A DNA stretch of 64,000 nucleotides from Rhizobium sp. P38BS-XIX (GCF_012641435.1 NZ_JABAIJ010000003.1:469614-533613), one strand, 5' to 3'; shown: positions 49,974-59,916, counted from the stretch's first letter. Numbers and translations: made by a program. The notes: generated by a model from the letters alone, not told the origin.

Positions 49974-51221
49974 TCACGCGTTTTCCAGCATCTTCTCTTT
50001 GGCGGTAAAAGCAAAGACGTCGACAGGTTCACCAAGCCCCTTGAGCGGGAAGGCGCCAAGGCTTTCCATGTCGCGCTGGCAACCGGCCATTTCCACAAAT
50101 GCTTTCGATAGAAGAACCGGCCGCTTCACTTCCTTCGTCAGCGTTTCCAGCCGTGAGGCGATGTTCACAGCCGGGCCGATCACGGTGAAGTCTAGGCGCG
50201 TGCGCGAACCGATGTTGCCGTACATCACATCGCCGACATGAACTCCGACGCCGTAGCGAAGCACCTCGCGGCCAAGCTTGCGGTTCTCCTCGTTCAATGC
50301 CGAAACGGCGGCCTGCGCTTCGCTGATCGAGACGAGAAGGTTGTGGCAGGCATTGGGATCGCTGAGCGGGAAGATCGCCAGAAGGCCGTCACCCATGAAT
50401 TTCAGGATTTCGCCGCCATGTTTTTCGATAGGCTCGACCATGGCATCGAAATAGCCGTTGAGCAGCTCGATCACGTCATCGCGGGGCCACATGTCGGAGA
50501 TTGTCGTGAAGTCGCGGAGATCGCAGATCAGAATGGCAGCGCCGACCGTCGCGCCGCTGCCGCGCGTCGTAGCACCGGCAAGGATCTGTTCGCTGGCGTG
50601 AGGGCCGACATAGGTGCGCAGAAGCGTGCGCGCCATGATGTTCTTCAAGCGGATTTCCGTCACCATCGTCAAAGCGGGCAGTAGATCCCGCAGAAACGTA
50701 ATGTGCTCTTCCTTGAATCCCCCCGGCGCGTCGGAAGCAAACGTGGCGATGTGGCGCTTGCCAAGCGTGTGGTAGATCGGCCAGGCTATGTAATCCGTCA
50801 GCCCTTCCGCACGCATTTCGCGGTAGAGAGGATAATGCAGCTGGTTCTTGTCGAATACTTCAAGATCCTGCCGCACCTCGAGCGCGCCGTTGAAAATTTC
50901 ATTGATGGGACTTGCCAGAAACTGCGGCGTGTTCTCGACCCCATAACTAAAGGTGGCGATATCGGCTTCCTTCATGCCGGTGCGCCATAGGATGCGCGCG
51001 CCGAGCCATTGGGGGTGCAGGGTTCTGAAATGCATGGTCGATCGCGCAATCGGAATTCCGGCCGCCCTCATCTTCTCGCATAGCTCCACGAGAATATTGT
51101 CGATGAAGCGTTGTTCTCGAACATCGTTCATCAGCCAATCAAGGATCTTGCTCTGCTTGGTGGGCCAGATGCCGTGATCGTCGTCGTGCGAGCCGGTCAT
51201 TGCCTCAATGGAAGAATGCAT
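49974..51221 (-). CDS. class III adenylate/guanylate cyclase
   Basis: 415 residues from the ATG at 51221; a start 21 codons upstream lacks a ribosome site. The N-terminal half (about residues 25-215) has no membrane span and holds a Trp/His-rich sensory part (MHFRTLHPQWLGARILWRTG). The C-terminal cyclase domain has the metal Asp in CDLRDFTTISD, the second Asp in KFMGDGLLAIF, and the ATP/GTP-selecting and catalytic stretch VIGPAVNIASRLE. It should make cAMP or possibly cGMP. Rhizobia carry many such enzymes. The signal and partner are unknown. Confidence 0.9.
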   Translation of the reverse strand: MHSSIEAMTGSHDDDHGIWPTKQSKILDWLMNDVREQRFIDNILVELCEKMRAAGIPIARSTMHFRTLHPQWLGARILWRTGMKEADIATFSYGVENTPQFLASPINEIFNGALEVRQDLEVFDKNQLHYPLYREMRAEGLTDYIAWPIYHTLGKRHIATFASDAPGGFKEEHITFLRDLLPALTMVTEIRLKNIMARTLLRTYVGPHASEQILAGATTRGSGATVGAAILICDLRDFTTISDMWPRDDVIELLNGYFDAMVEPIEKHGGEILKFMGDGLLAIFPLSDPNACHNLLVSISEAQAAVSALNEENRKLGREVLRYGVGVHVGDVMYGNIGSRTRLDFTVIGPAVNIASRLETLTKEVKRPVLLSKAFVEMAGCQRDMESLGAFPLKGLGEPVDVFAFTAKEKMLENA

Positions 51222-51439
51222 GTCATTTACCCCACAAATGTCTCGGCCGGCGCTCGGCTTTCTCAGCGCCTTGTGTCCAGACACAAATATACGCGCGTTG
51301 CCACATAGCGGAAACCGTACACATCGCCGTTTTGCAATTTTGTAGGCTAAGCATTCCGCTGTGGCGCGCGAGCGTTGAATCGTTCATATGCCTCATATGG
51401 TTCCGCGGCTTCCGTGGTGCAACATGTTGTCGAAGAGGC

Positions 51440-52027
51440 ATGGCATTGAAAGTCTATCTGGCAGGCCCGGAGGTATTCCTTCCCAACGCAAGAGAAGCTC
51501 TGGACCGCAAGATCGCAATGGCGAAGCGCTATGGCTTTACGCCGGTATCGCCGGGGGATCTTGCCGTGCCGGATACGGAAACGAGGCGCGAGCGCGGAGT
51601 GGCCATCAGCGCCATCAATGAATTGCTGATGACAAGCGCCGATCTGATCATTGCCAATCTGACGCCCTTTCGCGGCGTCTCAGCCGATGTCGGCACTGTG
51701 TTTGAACTGGGCTTCATGTGCGCCCGCGGCTGCCCAGCCTTCGCTTTTTCGAACATCAGCCGAAATCATTTCGAGCGGGTAAGCGATCTCCATCGCGGAC
51801 AGATCCATCTCGGTGAGGATGGCCGCCATCGTGGCCCTGACGGATTGTCTCTCGAAAATTTCGATATGACCGACAATCTGATGCTGGACGGCGGGATCGC
51901 AGCGCGGGGCGGCGTCATCATCACACAGGAAGTGCCGCCGGATCGGTTGTTTCTCGACCTGACTGCGTTCGAGACGTGCCTCAAACTGGCGGCCGACAAG
52001 CTGCTGAAGACGGCCATCGGCGCGTGA
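51440..52027 (+). CDS. nucleoside 2-deoxyribosyltransferase family protein
   Basis: 195 residues from the ATG at 51440 (GAAGAGG just upstream); the open frame runs 80 codons further back without coding character. The family marks are YLAGPEVFLPNA at the N-terminus and NLTPFRGVSADVGTVFELGF near residue 75, with the catalytic Glu and the Asp of the active site. Members move 2-deoxyribose between bases or cleave nucleosides; some act in toxin or defence systems. The substrate here is unknown. It stands alone. Confidence 0.85.
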   Translation: MALKVYLAGPEVFLPNAREALDRKIAMAKRYGFTPVSPGDLAVPDTETRRERGVAISAINELLMTSADLIIANLTPFRGVSADVGTVFELGFMCARGCPAFAFSNISRNHFERVSDLHRGQIHLGEDGRHRGPDGLSLENFDMTDNLMLDGGIAARGGVIITQEVPPDRLFLDLTAFETCLKLAADKLLKTAIGA

Positions 52028-52068
52028 CGCCGAGTTGGGGAAGGCGCCTCGCGTCGAATGACCGCGGT

Positions 52069-52614
52069 TCAGGATACCCCGGGTGAGGCGCCAAGCGACA
52101 AAGCCAGTTCTTCCAGCTCTTCATAGAGCGCTTCTGCAAAGCTGCGCAGCACCGTTAGCTCGAATTGCTCAGCGCCGACACGCGCCAGCTGGATCGATAT
52201 GTGCCCGAAAAGGGTCATTGCTGCTTGCCCCTCCGGAAATGCAGAGGAGTGAAGATCGACTGCCGTGCCTTTGCTCAGGAGGTTGGCGGCAAGGGTGCCG
52301 GAGACACCGATACGAATACGACCGTGGCTCTGATCGGAGACGAATGCACCGCCGGCCAGTGTCTTGACGAGGTCGCGAACCTGCGCGTTCGAAAGCGTCT
52401 CGTCGCCGGCGACGAACCATTGTCTATATCCGGCCGTCCGCACAGAACTATCGTTAAGGCCGACGGCGGAAAGATGCGCTTTGAGACCATCGGTCGTCAG
52501 GGCGCCCATGATATGCAGCAGATGCCCCTCCGGCAGAGCTTCGAGCCGAATGGCCGAACCCCTCAGCTGTGGCTTACCGCCAAGGACAGACTTTCTTTCG
52601 GGAAGATCAGGCAT
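52069..52614 (-). CDS. soxG: sarcosine-oxidase-type gamma subunit (SoxG / MgdD-like)
   Basis: 181 residues from the ATG at 52614, overlapping the end of soxA by 8 bases; a longer frame upstream lacks a start site. RSFAEALYEELEELALS near the C-terminus and SFPEGQA-type features match SoxG. The gamma subunit is the structural partner of the alpha chain in heterotetrameric sarcosine oxidase and in N-methylglutamate dehydrogenase. Last gene of the soxBDAG order. Confidence 0.85.
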   Translation of the reverse strand: MPDLPERKSVLGGKPQLRGSAIRLEALPEGHLLHIMGALTTDGLKAHLSAVGLNDSSVRTAGYRQWFVAGDETLSNAQVRDLVKTLAGGAFVSDQSHGRIRIGVSGTLAANLLSKGTAVDLHSSAFPEGQAAMTLFGHISIQLARVGAEQFELTVLRSFAEALYEELEELALSLGASPGVS

Positions 52615-55540
52615 GAAGCTTCTCGTTTTCAGGATCGATGAAGACCGGGCTGCAGAGCTGCCCCTCGGTAAATTCGTTGCGCAAGCCGTTCCAGATAAGA
52701 ACCTTTTCCCCGATCCGTTCTGGCCCATGCTTGACCAATGCCAGGCCAATCGTATGTCCAAGGCTCGGAGAAAAGGCGCTTGAGGTGACGTAGCCCTGAT
52801 CGTTCTCCAGCGTTGCGGCCGCACCGTCCGCCAAGATATGTGCCCCCGTGCGAAAGCTCGTTGCCGGATCGAGCGGCTTGACGCCGACCAGGCGAGGGCG
52901 GTCGGCTGCCTGAAGGCCTTCGCGGGCTAACATCGCCTTGCCAATGAAGTCGGCTTTGGTCGAGGACACCATGCGGGCAAAGCCGAGATCGCCCGGGGTA
53001 ACCGTGCCGTTGATTTCGGCGTGTGTCACATGGCCTTTTTCGATGCGCATGACGCCTAGGGCTTCCGCACCATAGGGGCAGATATCGTGCTTCTGGCCAG
53101 CCTGCATGATGGCGTCGGCAACCGCTTCGCCGTAGGCGGCGGGAACGCCGAGTTCATAGGCAAGCTCGCCCGAAAACGAGATGCGGAAGAGCCTGCCTTC
53201 AAGCTTGCCGCCGAAGAGCGTGACCGCACGTGCGCTCATGAAGGGGAAAGCGGCATCCGAAATATCCTCATCGACGATCTCGGCAAGAATGGCTCGCGAT
53301 TTCGGCCCTGCAACCGCCATCTGTGCCCATTGGTCCGTCGATGAGGCGAAGTAGACTTCGAGCTCCGGCCAGAGCGTCTGTGCGCAGAATTCCAGGTGCG
53401 TGAGAACGCCGGCGGCCAGCGCCGTCGTCGTGGTCATGAAGAAATGATCGTTGCTCAGGCGGCTGGTCGTGCCGTCATCGTAGATCAAGCCGTCTTCACG
53501 CAGCATGATGCCATAGCGGGCCTTGCTGACTGCAAGCTTGGCGAAACCGTTGCAATAGATGCGATCGAGGAAGGCGGCGGCGTCCTTGCCGAAGATCTCG
53601 ATCTTGCCGAGCGTCGAGACATCGCAGATGCCGGCATTCGCGCGGATGTTCAGCACTTCGCGGTCGACACTGTCTCGCCAGGTCTTCTCGCCCGCACGCG
53701 GGAACCAGGAAGAGCGATACCAGAGCCCGGTTTCGACAAACGTCGCACCATTCTTCTTCGCCCAATTGTGCAAGGGTGATTTGCGGGCGGGTTGGAAGTG
53801 CTTGCCGCGCGACGTACCTGTAAGGGCTCCAAAGGAGACGGGCGTATAGAAGGGTCTGAATGTGGTCGTGCCGACGTCCGCAGGTGAAACGCCACGCGCC
53901 TCGGCGAGAATGCCGATGGCATTGATATTCGAGAGCTTACCCTGATCGGTCGCCATGCCGTTCGTCGTATAGCGTTTGGCGAGTTCGACATGACCGTAGC
54001 CCTCGCGCACGGCAAGGCCGAGATCTTTCAGATGGACGTCGTTTTGATAATCGACGAAGGCTTTGCCCTTGCCGCCCTTGATGGACCAGAGCGGCGAGGC
54101 TGCGATCTCGGCGTCCTCCGAAGGCGGAAAGGCCGGTGCAGTCTTTGCAAAGCCGATCTCCTGCAGCGCTTCGACCGCTTTGGCAGCGCCGTCACCGAGG
54201 CAAGCTTCGACGGATGCGAGGCCAGTTGCGGAGCCCGCGAGATACAAGCCCTCTTGTCTTTCCGGAGCAAGGAATGCCGCGTGTCTTCCGGACCAGACCG
54301 GTCTTGCGCCACGATGACAGGCGAGGTGGATGATCGGGCTCCAGCCGCCGGACATGGCAAGCGCATCGGCTTCGATCCGTTGCACGCCCGAGGGCGTTGC
54401 GATGGTTACGCCGCGAAGTTGTTTGCCGCCGTGCGCGTCAACGACGCGTGCGCCCTTTAGCACCCGAGCCTTGCCGTTCCAGGTATCCCTGCTATCGGCG
54501 CGGCTATCGACGATCGCGGCGATTTCAACACCGGCGGCTTCCAGATCCGAAGCCGTCTGATAGCCGGACTGGTTTGTGGTGAACACAACGGCTCGGCGGC
54601 CGGGCGCGACAGCCTGACGGTTCAGATAGCTGCGCATCGCGCCAGCCATCATGACCCCGGGAATGTCATTGCCGCCAAAGACCAGCGGCCGCTCTTCGGC
54701 ACCTGTGGCGAGAATGGCTCGCTTGGCGATGATGCGCCAAAGCCGTTCGACCGGCTGGTGAACGTCCGGTGCGCTTATATGCTTTTGCACGCGCTCGACA
54801 GCGCCGAACACGTTGTCATCATACCAACCGATTGCGGTCGTGCGTGGCAAGCATTGAACATTCGGCAGACTTTCGATTTCCGCGAATATATCACCGATCG
54901 GGGACTTGCCCTCGACAAGCAGGCTGCCTCCAAGCACAAAGCTCTCATCGACCAGAAGAACGCGCGCGCCGGCTCGTCCTGCCGTTAGCGCAGCGGCAAG
55001 GCCAGCCGGGCCCGAGCCGATGACCAACAGGTCGCAATGCGCCCAGCATTTCTCGTAGGAATCTGGATCGGGCTCATAGGAGGCCTTACCAAGGCCGGCA
55101 GCCTTGCGGATGAACGGCTCGTAGACTTTTTCCCAAAAGGCGGCCGGCCACATGAAGGTCTTGTAGTAAAAGCCAGCGCTCAGGAAGGGAGAGAGCAGAC
55201 TGTTCACCGCACCGATGTCGAAGCCCAGCGATGGCCAACGGTTCTGGCTGCGCGCAGCCAGCCCCTCGTAGAGCTCGATGACTGTGGCACGACTGTTAGC
55301 TTCCGTTCGCCCGCCTGAGCCTGTGGTGACTAGTGCATTGGGTTCAGCGGCTCCTGCCGTCAAAATCCCGCGCGGGCGGTGATATTTAAAGCTGCGGCCG
55401 ACAAGCTGGATGCCATTGGCCAGCAGGGCCGAGGCAAGTGTGTCGCCTGGATGCCCCTGCAAGTCCGTCCCATCAAAACTGAAGCTGATGTTTTTCGCAC
55501 GATCGATGCGGCCACCGGAAGAAAGGCGATAGCTGCTCAT
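52607..55540 (-). CDS. soxA: sarcosine-oxidase-type alpha subunit (SoxA / MgdC-like)
   Basis: 977 residues from ATG at 55540 (ATGA overlap with soxD). The N-terminal region has the Fer2-like/FAD part (FSFDGTDLQGHPGDTLASAL), then GSGPAGLAAALTAGRAGARV (dinucleotide-binding), and the C-terminal third is an aminomethyltransferase (GcvT-like) domain (GICDVSTLGKIEIFGKDAAA; GELAYELGVPA) that should bind tetrahydrofolate and take the released C1 unit. This is the full length for the alpha subunit of heterotetrameric sarcosine oxidase or N-methylglutamate dehydrogenase. Neighbour context favours the latter. Confidence 0.9.
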   Translation of the reverse strand: MSSYRLSSGGRIDRAKNISFSFDGTDLQGHPGDTLASALLANGIQLVGRSFKYHRPRGILTAGAAEPNALVTTGSGGRTEANSRATVIELYEGLAARSQNRWPSLGFDIGAVNSLLSPFLSAGFYYKTFMWPAAFWEKVYEPFIRKAAGLGKASYEPDPDSYEKCWAHCDLLVIGSGPAGLAAALTAGRAGARVLLVDESFVLGGSLLVEGKSPIGDIFAEIESLPNVQCLPRTTAIGWYDDNVFGAVERVQKHISAPDVHQPVERLWRIIAKRAILATGAEERPLVFGGNDIPGVMMAGAMRSYLNRQAVAPGRRAVVFTTNQSGYQTASDLEAAGVEIAAIVDSRADSRDTWNGKARVLKGARVVDAHGGKQLRGVTIATPSGVQRIEADALAMSGGWSPIIHLACHRGARPVWSGRHAAFLAPERQEGLYLAGSATGLASVEACLGDGAAKAVEALQEIGFAKTAPAFPPSEDAEIAASPLWSIKGGKGKAFVDYQNDVHLKDLGLAVREGYGHVELAKRYTTNGMATDQGKLSNINAIGILAEARGVSPADVGTTTFRPFYTPVSFGALTGTSRGKHFQPARKSPLHNWAKKNGATFVETGLWYRSSWFPRAGEKTWRDSVDREVLNIRANAGICDVSTLGKIEIFGKDAAAFLDRIYCNGFAKLAVSKARYGIMLREDGLIYDDGTTSRLSNDHFFMTTTTALAAGVLTHLEFCAQTLWPELEVYFASSTDQWAQMAVAGPKSRAILAEIVDEDISDAAFPFMSARAVTLFGGKLEGRLFRISFSGELAYELGVPAAYGEAVADAIMQAGQKHDICPYGAEALGVMRIEKGHVTHAEINGTVTPGDLGFARMVSSTKADFIGKAMLAREGLQAADRPRLVGVKPLDPATSFRTGAHILADGAAATLENDQGYVTSSAFSPSLGHTIGLALVKHGPERIGEKVLIWNGLRNEFTEGQLCSPVFIDPENEKLHA

Positions 55541-55815
55541 GCCCGATCTCCGAGTTTGGCAAGTGCGGCGTCGCTGACGCCATGCACCTTGTGTGTGACC
55601 GTATCGCGCTCCACGATCAGCCAGCGACGGCAGCCGGAGGAGTGGTGCCAATATTCCTTGTGCGTCCCCTTCGGGTTGTCGCGAATATAGACATAGTCGA
55701 ACCACGCATCGGAACCGGCATCCGGCGCCGGACGCGCAAGGTTCGCGTCACCCTTGATGGTGAATTCCTCTTTCGGGCGAGCGCCGCAGTGAGGGCAGGA
55801 AATCAGGCTTGCCAT
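55537..55815 (-). CDS. soxD: sarcosine-oxidase-type delta subunit (SoxD / MgdB-like)
   Basis: 92 residues. CPHCGARPKEEFTIKG at the start and WHHSSGCRRWLIVERDT are the SoxD signature; the three Cys plus a His bind one zinc in known structures. Overlaps soxA by four bases. A small subunit of the four-chain complex. Confidence 0.92.
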   Translation of the reverse strand: MASLISCPHCGARPKEEFTIKGDANLARPAPDAGSDAWFDYVYIRDNPKGTHKEYWHHSSGCRRWLIVERDTVTHKVHGVSDAALAKLGDRA

Positions 55816-55827
55816 CTCGTTAAGTCC

Positions 55828-57078
55828 TCAATGCAGATTCGGCTGTGAGCCGACGCCTTTTTCATCGATCTGATAGCCGCGCCGGAATCGATCGAGCCGC
55901 AGTTGCGTCGCCGTTTCGTGCGGTTCGTTGCGCGCGATCAGATGGGCATAGCAATAGCCGGAAGCCGGCGTGGCCTTGAAGCCGCCGTAGCACCAGCCGG
56001 CGTTCAGGTAGAGATTGTCGATATGTGTGCGATCGATGATTGGCGAGCCATCCATGCTCATGTCCATGACGCCACCCCAGGTGCGCAGATAGCGTACGTG
56101 CGTCAGGGACGGGATCAGGGCAACGCCGGCTTCGGCGACATGCTCGACCGTCGCCAGGTTGCCTCGCTGCGCATAGGAGTTGTAGCCATCGATGTCGCCG
56201 CCGAAGACGAGGCCGCCCTTGTCCGATTGCGAGACGTAGAAGTGGCCTGCTCCGAAGGTGACGACACAATCGATGAACGGCTTCAAACCCTCGGAGACGA
56301 AGGCCTGCAGCACATGGCTTTCGATCGGGAGGCGAAGGCCTGCCATATCGGCGACGACGGTGGAGTTGCCGGCTGCGGCCAAAGCCAGCTTGCCGCAGCC
56401 GATAAAGCCCTTCGTCGTTTCAACGCCTGTGACTCGGCCATTCTCGCTGCGAATGCCGGTGACCTCGCAGCCGGTGATGATATCGACGCCACGGCTATCG
56501 GCGCCGCGCGCATAGCCCCAGGCAACCGCATCGTGGCGGACCGTTCCACCGCGCGGCTGCAACAGGCCGCCCATGATGGGAAAGCGGGCATTGTCGAAAT
56601 CCAGAAAAGGCAGCTTTTGGCGAACGGCTTCCCGATCGAGAAATTCCGCATCGACGCCGTGCAGACGCATGGCGTTGCCGCGTCTCGTATAGGCATCGCG
56701 CTGTGCGTCGGAGTGAAAGAGATTGATCACGCCGCGTTGCGATACCATCGCATTGAAATTGAAATCTTGCTCCAGCCCTTCCCAGAGCTTCATCGACAAC
56801 TCGTAGAATGGGTTGTTGCCGGGCAAGAGATAGTTCGAGCGGATGATCGTTGTATTGCGACCGATATTGCCCGAGCCCAGATAACTCTTTTCCAACACGG
56901 CGACATTGGTGATGCCGAAGGTCTTGGCAAGATAATAGGCGGTTGCCAGTCCGTGGCCGCCGCCTCCGACGATGATGACATCATAATGCGGCTTGGGTTC
57001 GGGCTGACGCCAGGCGGGCGCCCAATTGGCATTGCCGCGAAGCCCGTTGAGAAAAATGGAGAGAGCGGAATAGCGCAT
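55828..57078 (-). CDS. soxB: sarcosine-oxidase-type beta subunit (SoxB / MgdA-like)
   Basis: 416 residues. The FAD-binding start VIIVGGGGHGLATAYYLAKT and the conserved EKSYLGSGNIGRNTTIIRSN define the DadA/SoxB group; the catalytic and FMN-interacting regions follow (YNSYAQRGN, GGFKATPASGYCYAHLIA). The beta chain oxidises the N-methyl amine (sarcosine or N-methylglutamate). First gene of the operon, 12 bases before soxD. Its start faces the divergent glxA gene across 88 bp. Confidence 0.92.
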   Translation of the reverse strand: MRYSALSIFLNGLRGNANWAPAWRQPEPKPHYDVIIVGGGGHGLATAYYLAKTFGITNVAVLEKSYLGSGNIGRNTTIIRSNYLLPGNNPFYELSMKLWEGLEQDFNFNAMVSQRGVINLFHSDAQRDAYTRRGNAMRLHGVDAEFLDREAVRQKLPFLDFDNARFPIMGGLLQPRGGTVRHDAVAWGYARGADSRGVDIITGCEVTGIRSENGRVTGVETTKGFIGCGKLALAAAGNSTVVADMAGLRLPIESHVLQAFVSEGLKPFIDCVVTFGAGHFYVSQSDKGGLVFGGDIDGYNSYAQRGNLATVEHVAEAGVALIPSLTHVRYLRTWGGVMDMSMDGSPIIDRTHIDNLYLNAGWCYGGFKATPASGYCYAHLIARNEPHETATQLRLDRFRRGYQIDEKGVGSQPNLH

Positions 57079-57166
57079 GGATTCATCCAGGTGGAATTGC
57101 CACCATGATGGCAGAACGATATTTGCCGACTTGCATAATCAGGACATATTTCGATAAAAAAGAGAC

Positions 57167-58126
57167 ATGGTTTCGATCGATCCAAAAAACGTGCAGCATA
57201 TCGGCCTCATCCTGATTCCGGGTTTCGCGCTGATGTCCTATGCGTCGGCGAGCGAACCGCTTCGCGCCGCCAATCTTTTGGCTGGCCGAGAAATTTATCG
57301 GCTATCGACGTTTTCACCAGACGGTACGCCGGCTCTCTCCTCGGGTGGCGTGCCTGTCCCTGCCACAGCACTTCCGGGCCGCGGGGCGGGGCTCGGAACT
57401 GTATTCGTCTGTGCAGGTGGGTCGCCGCGTGACTGGCACTATCCGACTGTACTCGCCTGTCTCAGGCAACTGGCCCGCGAGGGTGTCCGCATCGGCGGCA
57501 TATCCGGCGGCCCCTATCTGCTCGCCGCCGCCGGTCTTTTGGAAGATCGCGACTTCACCATTCATTGGGAACATGCTCCGGCATTGCTGGAGTCGTTTCC
57601 GACGCTGTCGCCGCGTCAGGCGCGCTTCGTGGTCGATGGCAATCGCATCACCTGCGGCGGTGGCATCGCGCCGCTTGATATGATGCATGCGCTGATTTCC
57701 GAGCGCATGGGGCCGGATTTTGCCCGCCGCGTCAGCGATTGGTATCTGCACACGGAAGTCGGTGAACCAGCCGCTCCCCAACGAGGTTCACTCGCCGAGC
57801 GCTATGGCGTCCATCACCCAGGCTTGCTGAGCGTGCTGGAAAAAATGGAAGAGACGATCGAGATGCCGCTGGGGCGGGCCGCCATGGCCCGCATCGCCGG
57901 CATCACGCCGCGCCATCTCGACCGATTGTTTTCAGCGCATCTGGCTTCAACCTTTCTCGATCAGTATCGCCGCATCAGGCTGCAGCATGCCAAGCGTCTG
58001 CTCGAGCAGAGCCCGCTATCCATTTCAGAAATCGCCGTTGCCACCGGCTTTTCCAGCGGCGCGCACTTCTCGCGGGCCTATCGCAACTTCCACGGCGTCG
58101 CGCCAAGCGCAACGCGCCAAGCCTAG
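57167..58126 (+). CDS. glxA: GlxA-type AraC-family regulator with DJ-1/PfpI domain
   Basis: 319 residues. The N-terminal GATase1/DJ-1-like domain includes IGLILIPGFALMSYASASEP and GGISGGPYLLAAAGLLEDRD; the C-terminal AraC domain has ARIAGITPRHLDRLFSAHLA and ISEIAVATGFSSGAHFSRAY. GlxA-group proteins control glycine betaine, sarcosine and related amine catabolism in rhizobia. It is divergent from soxBDAG and precedes glxBCD, so it is well placed to control both. Its inducer may be an amino-acid-like N-methyl compound. The gap of 88 bp should contain the shared operator. Confidence 0.9.
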   Translation: MVSIDPKNVQHIGLILIPGFALMSYASASEPLRAANLLAGREIYRLSTFSPDGTPALSSGGVPVPATALPGRGAGLGTVFVCAGGSPRDWHYPTVLACLRQLAREGVRIGGISGGPYLLAAAGLLEDRDFTIHWEHAPALLESFPTLSPRQARFVVDGNRITCGGGIAPLDMMHALISERMGPDFARRVSDWYLHTEVGEPAAPQRGSLAERYGVHHPGLLSVLEKMEETIEMPLGRAAMARIAGITPRHLDRLFSAHLASTFLDQYRRIRLQHAKRLLEQSPLSISEIAVATGFSSGAHFSRAYRNFHGVAPSATRQA

Positions 58127-58201
58127 TTTTCGTCCCAGTTGAGAAAATTTCACCGTGAAGATAGAATGCTGCCGGTGAAGAATGGCCGCAAGGAATTGTA
58201 A

Positions 58202-58885
58202 ATGAAGACCAAGTCAAGCAAAGCCGCGAATGAGGAGCATCCGCACAGCTCGCGGTCGGCTTTTTCGCAGGATCCGCACGCGGTTCGCGAACCGAAGGAA
58301 AACAATCTCGAGATGGCGATCGGCCATGAGGTTCGTGCCTATCGCAAGAAGCTTGGCATTACGGTCACCGACCTCGCGGCCGCCACCGGAATTTCGCTCG
58401 GCATGCTGTCGAAGATCGAAAACGGCAACATATCGCCGTCGCTGACGACGCTACAATCTCTGTCCCGCGCGCTTGGCGTGCCGCTGACCGCCTTCTTCCG
58501 CCGCTATGAGGAACCGCGCAACGCGGTTTTCGTCAAGGCCGGCCAAGGCGTGGAACTGGAGCGGCGCGGCACGCGGGCCGGCCATCAGTACAATCTGCTC
58601 GGTCATATCGACAACAACTCCAGCGGCGTCATTGTCGAACCCTATCTGATTACGCTGACGGTTGACTCGGATGTGTTTCCGACTTTCCAGCATGAGGGAA
58701 TGGAGTTTCTCTACATGGTCGAAGGTGAGGTGGTCTATCGCCACGGGGATCAGCTTTATCACATGCAGCCCGGCGACAGCCTCTTCTTCGATGCGGACGC
58801 CCCGCACGGTCCGGAAATGCTCGTCAAATTGCCCGCCAAATATCTGTCGATCATCAGTTATCCACAGCGCGGCAAAATCGACTGA
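58202..58885 (+). CDS. XRE-family regulator with C-terminal cupin domain
   Basis: 227 residues. HTH_3 at about residues 40-95 (VRAYRKKLGITVTDLAAATG, SKIENGNISPSLTTLQSLSR) and a cupin at about 145-215 (FQHEGMEFLYMVEGEVVYRH, MQPGDSLFFDADAPHGPE). Such proteins often sense small amines or amino acids. It lies between glxA and glxB on the same strand, so the block has two regulators. The start ATG has AAGGAATT upstream, reasonable. Confidence 0.9.
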   Translation: MKTKSSKAANEEHPHSSRSAFSQDPHAVREPKENNLEMAIGHEVRAYRKKLGITVTDLAAATGISLGMLSKIENGNISPSLTTLQSLSRALGVPLTAFFRRYEEPRNAVFVKAGQGVELERRGTRAGHQYNLLGHIDNNSSGVIVEPYLITLTVDSDVFPTFQHEGMEFLYMVEGEVVYRHGDQLYHMQPGDSLFFDADAPHGPEMLVKLPAKYLSIISYPQRGKID

Positions 58886-58975
58886 CTTGCCTTAAAAGAA
58901 AAAAATATTCTTTTCAGTTGAAAATCAAAAATGGACCTGATAGCCATTTTGCAGATGCAAATGGAGTATCTGGTC

Positions 58976-59884
58976 ATGTGCGGAATTGTCGGTCTCTTCC
59001 TGAAAGATAAAAGCCTTGAGCCGAAGCTCGGCTCGCTTCTCTCCTCCATGCTTGTGACGATGACGGATCGCGGCCCTGATAGCGCTGGCATCGCGATCTA
59101 TGGTGCTGGCGACGGCAAGAACGCGAAGATCACGATCCAATCTCCCAACGCCAAGAAAGATTTCGACGGACTCGAGTCTGATCTGCGGCGTGCGCTGGAT
59201 ACGGCTGTTGCGGTCGAGATCAAAAGCACCCACGCAGTCATCACGCTCGCAAGCGAAAAATTGGACGAGGGCAGGGCGGCCATTGCGTCGCTGCGGCCGG
59301 ATGTCCGGATCATGAGCAGCGGCGATGCCATCGAGATCTATAAGGAAACGGGTCTGCCGAAGGATGTCATCTCCCGCTTTGGCGTGACATCCATGTCCGG
59401 AACACACGGCATCGGCCATACCCGCATGGCGACAGAATCCGCCGTGACCACGCTCGGCGCGCACCCGTTCTCGACCGGCGCCGACCAGTGCCTCGTCCAT
59501 AATGGCTCGCTGTCGAACCACAACAATCTTCGCCGCGAACTCGTTCGGGAAGGGATGACTTTCGAAACGCAGAACGACTCCGAAGTCGCGGCCGCTTATC
59601 TTACGGCCGAGATGGCCAAGGGCAAGGATCTCGGTGAAGCTTTGACCGGCGCTCTCAGCGACCTCGACGGCTTCTTCACCTTCGTTGTCGGCACGAAGTC
59701 CGGTTTCGGCGTCGTACGCGACCCGATCGCCTGCAAGCCCGCCGTCATGGCCGAAACCGATCAGTATGTCGCCTTCGGCTCCGAATATCGCGCGCTGGTT
59801 AGCCTGCCGGGTATCGAAAATGCCCGTATCTGGGAGCCGGAGCCGGCTACCGTCTATTTCTGGGATCACGAAAAGGCCGCCTAG
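58976..59884 (+). CDS. glxB: GlxB: class II glutamine amidotransferase-like (MgsA-like)
   Basis: 302 residues from the ATG at 58976, whose second residue is the nucleophile Cys (MCGIVGLF); GGAG sits 9 bases upstream, and an ATG 15 codons earlier is rejected because Cys must be near-terminal. Class II motifs follow: TDRGPDSAGIAIYG, GTHGIGHTRMATES and VHNGSLSNHNNLRREL. It matches the amidotransferase part of glutamate synthase and the A subunit of N-methylglutamate synthase. Next genes glxC and glxD complete the three-part enzyme. Confidence 0.9.
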   Translation: MCGIVGLFLKDKSLEPKLGSLLSSMLVTMTDRGPDSAGIAIYGAGDGKNAKITIQSPNAKKDFDGLESDLRRALDTAVAVEIKSTHAVITLASEKLDEGRAAIASLRPDVRIMSSGDAIEIYKETGLPKDVISRFGVTSMSGTHGIGHTRMATESAVTTLGAHPFSTGADQCLVHNGSLSNHNNLRRELVREGMTFETQNDSEVAAAYLTAEMAKGKDLGEALTGALSDLDGFFTFVVGTKSGFGVVRDPIACKPAVMAETDQYVAFGSEYRALVSLPGIENARIWEPEPATVYFWDHEKAA

Positions 59885-59916
59885 TTCAGCCCTGGTGCAA
59901 TCGAGAAAGTATCTTC

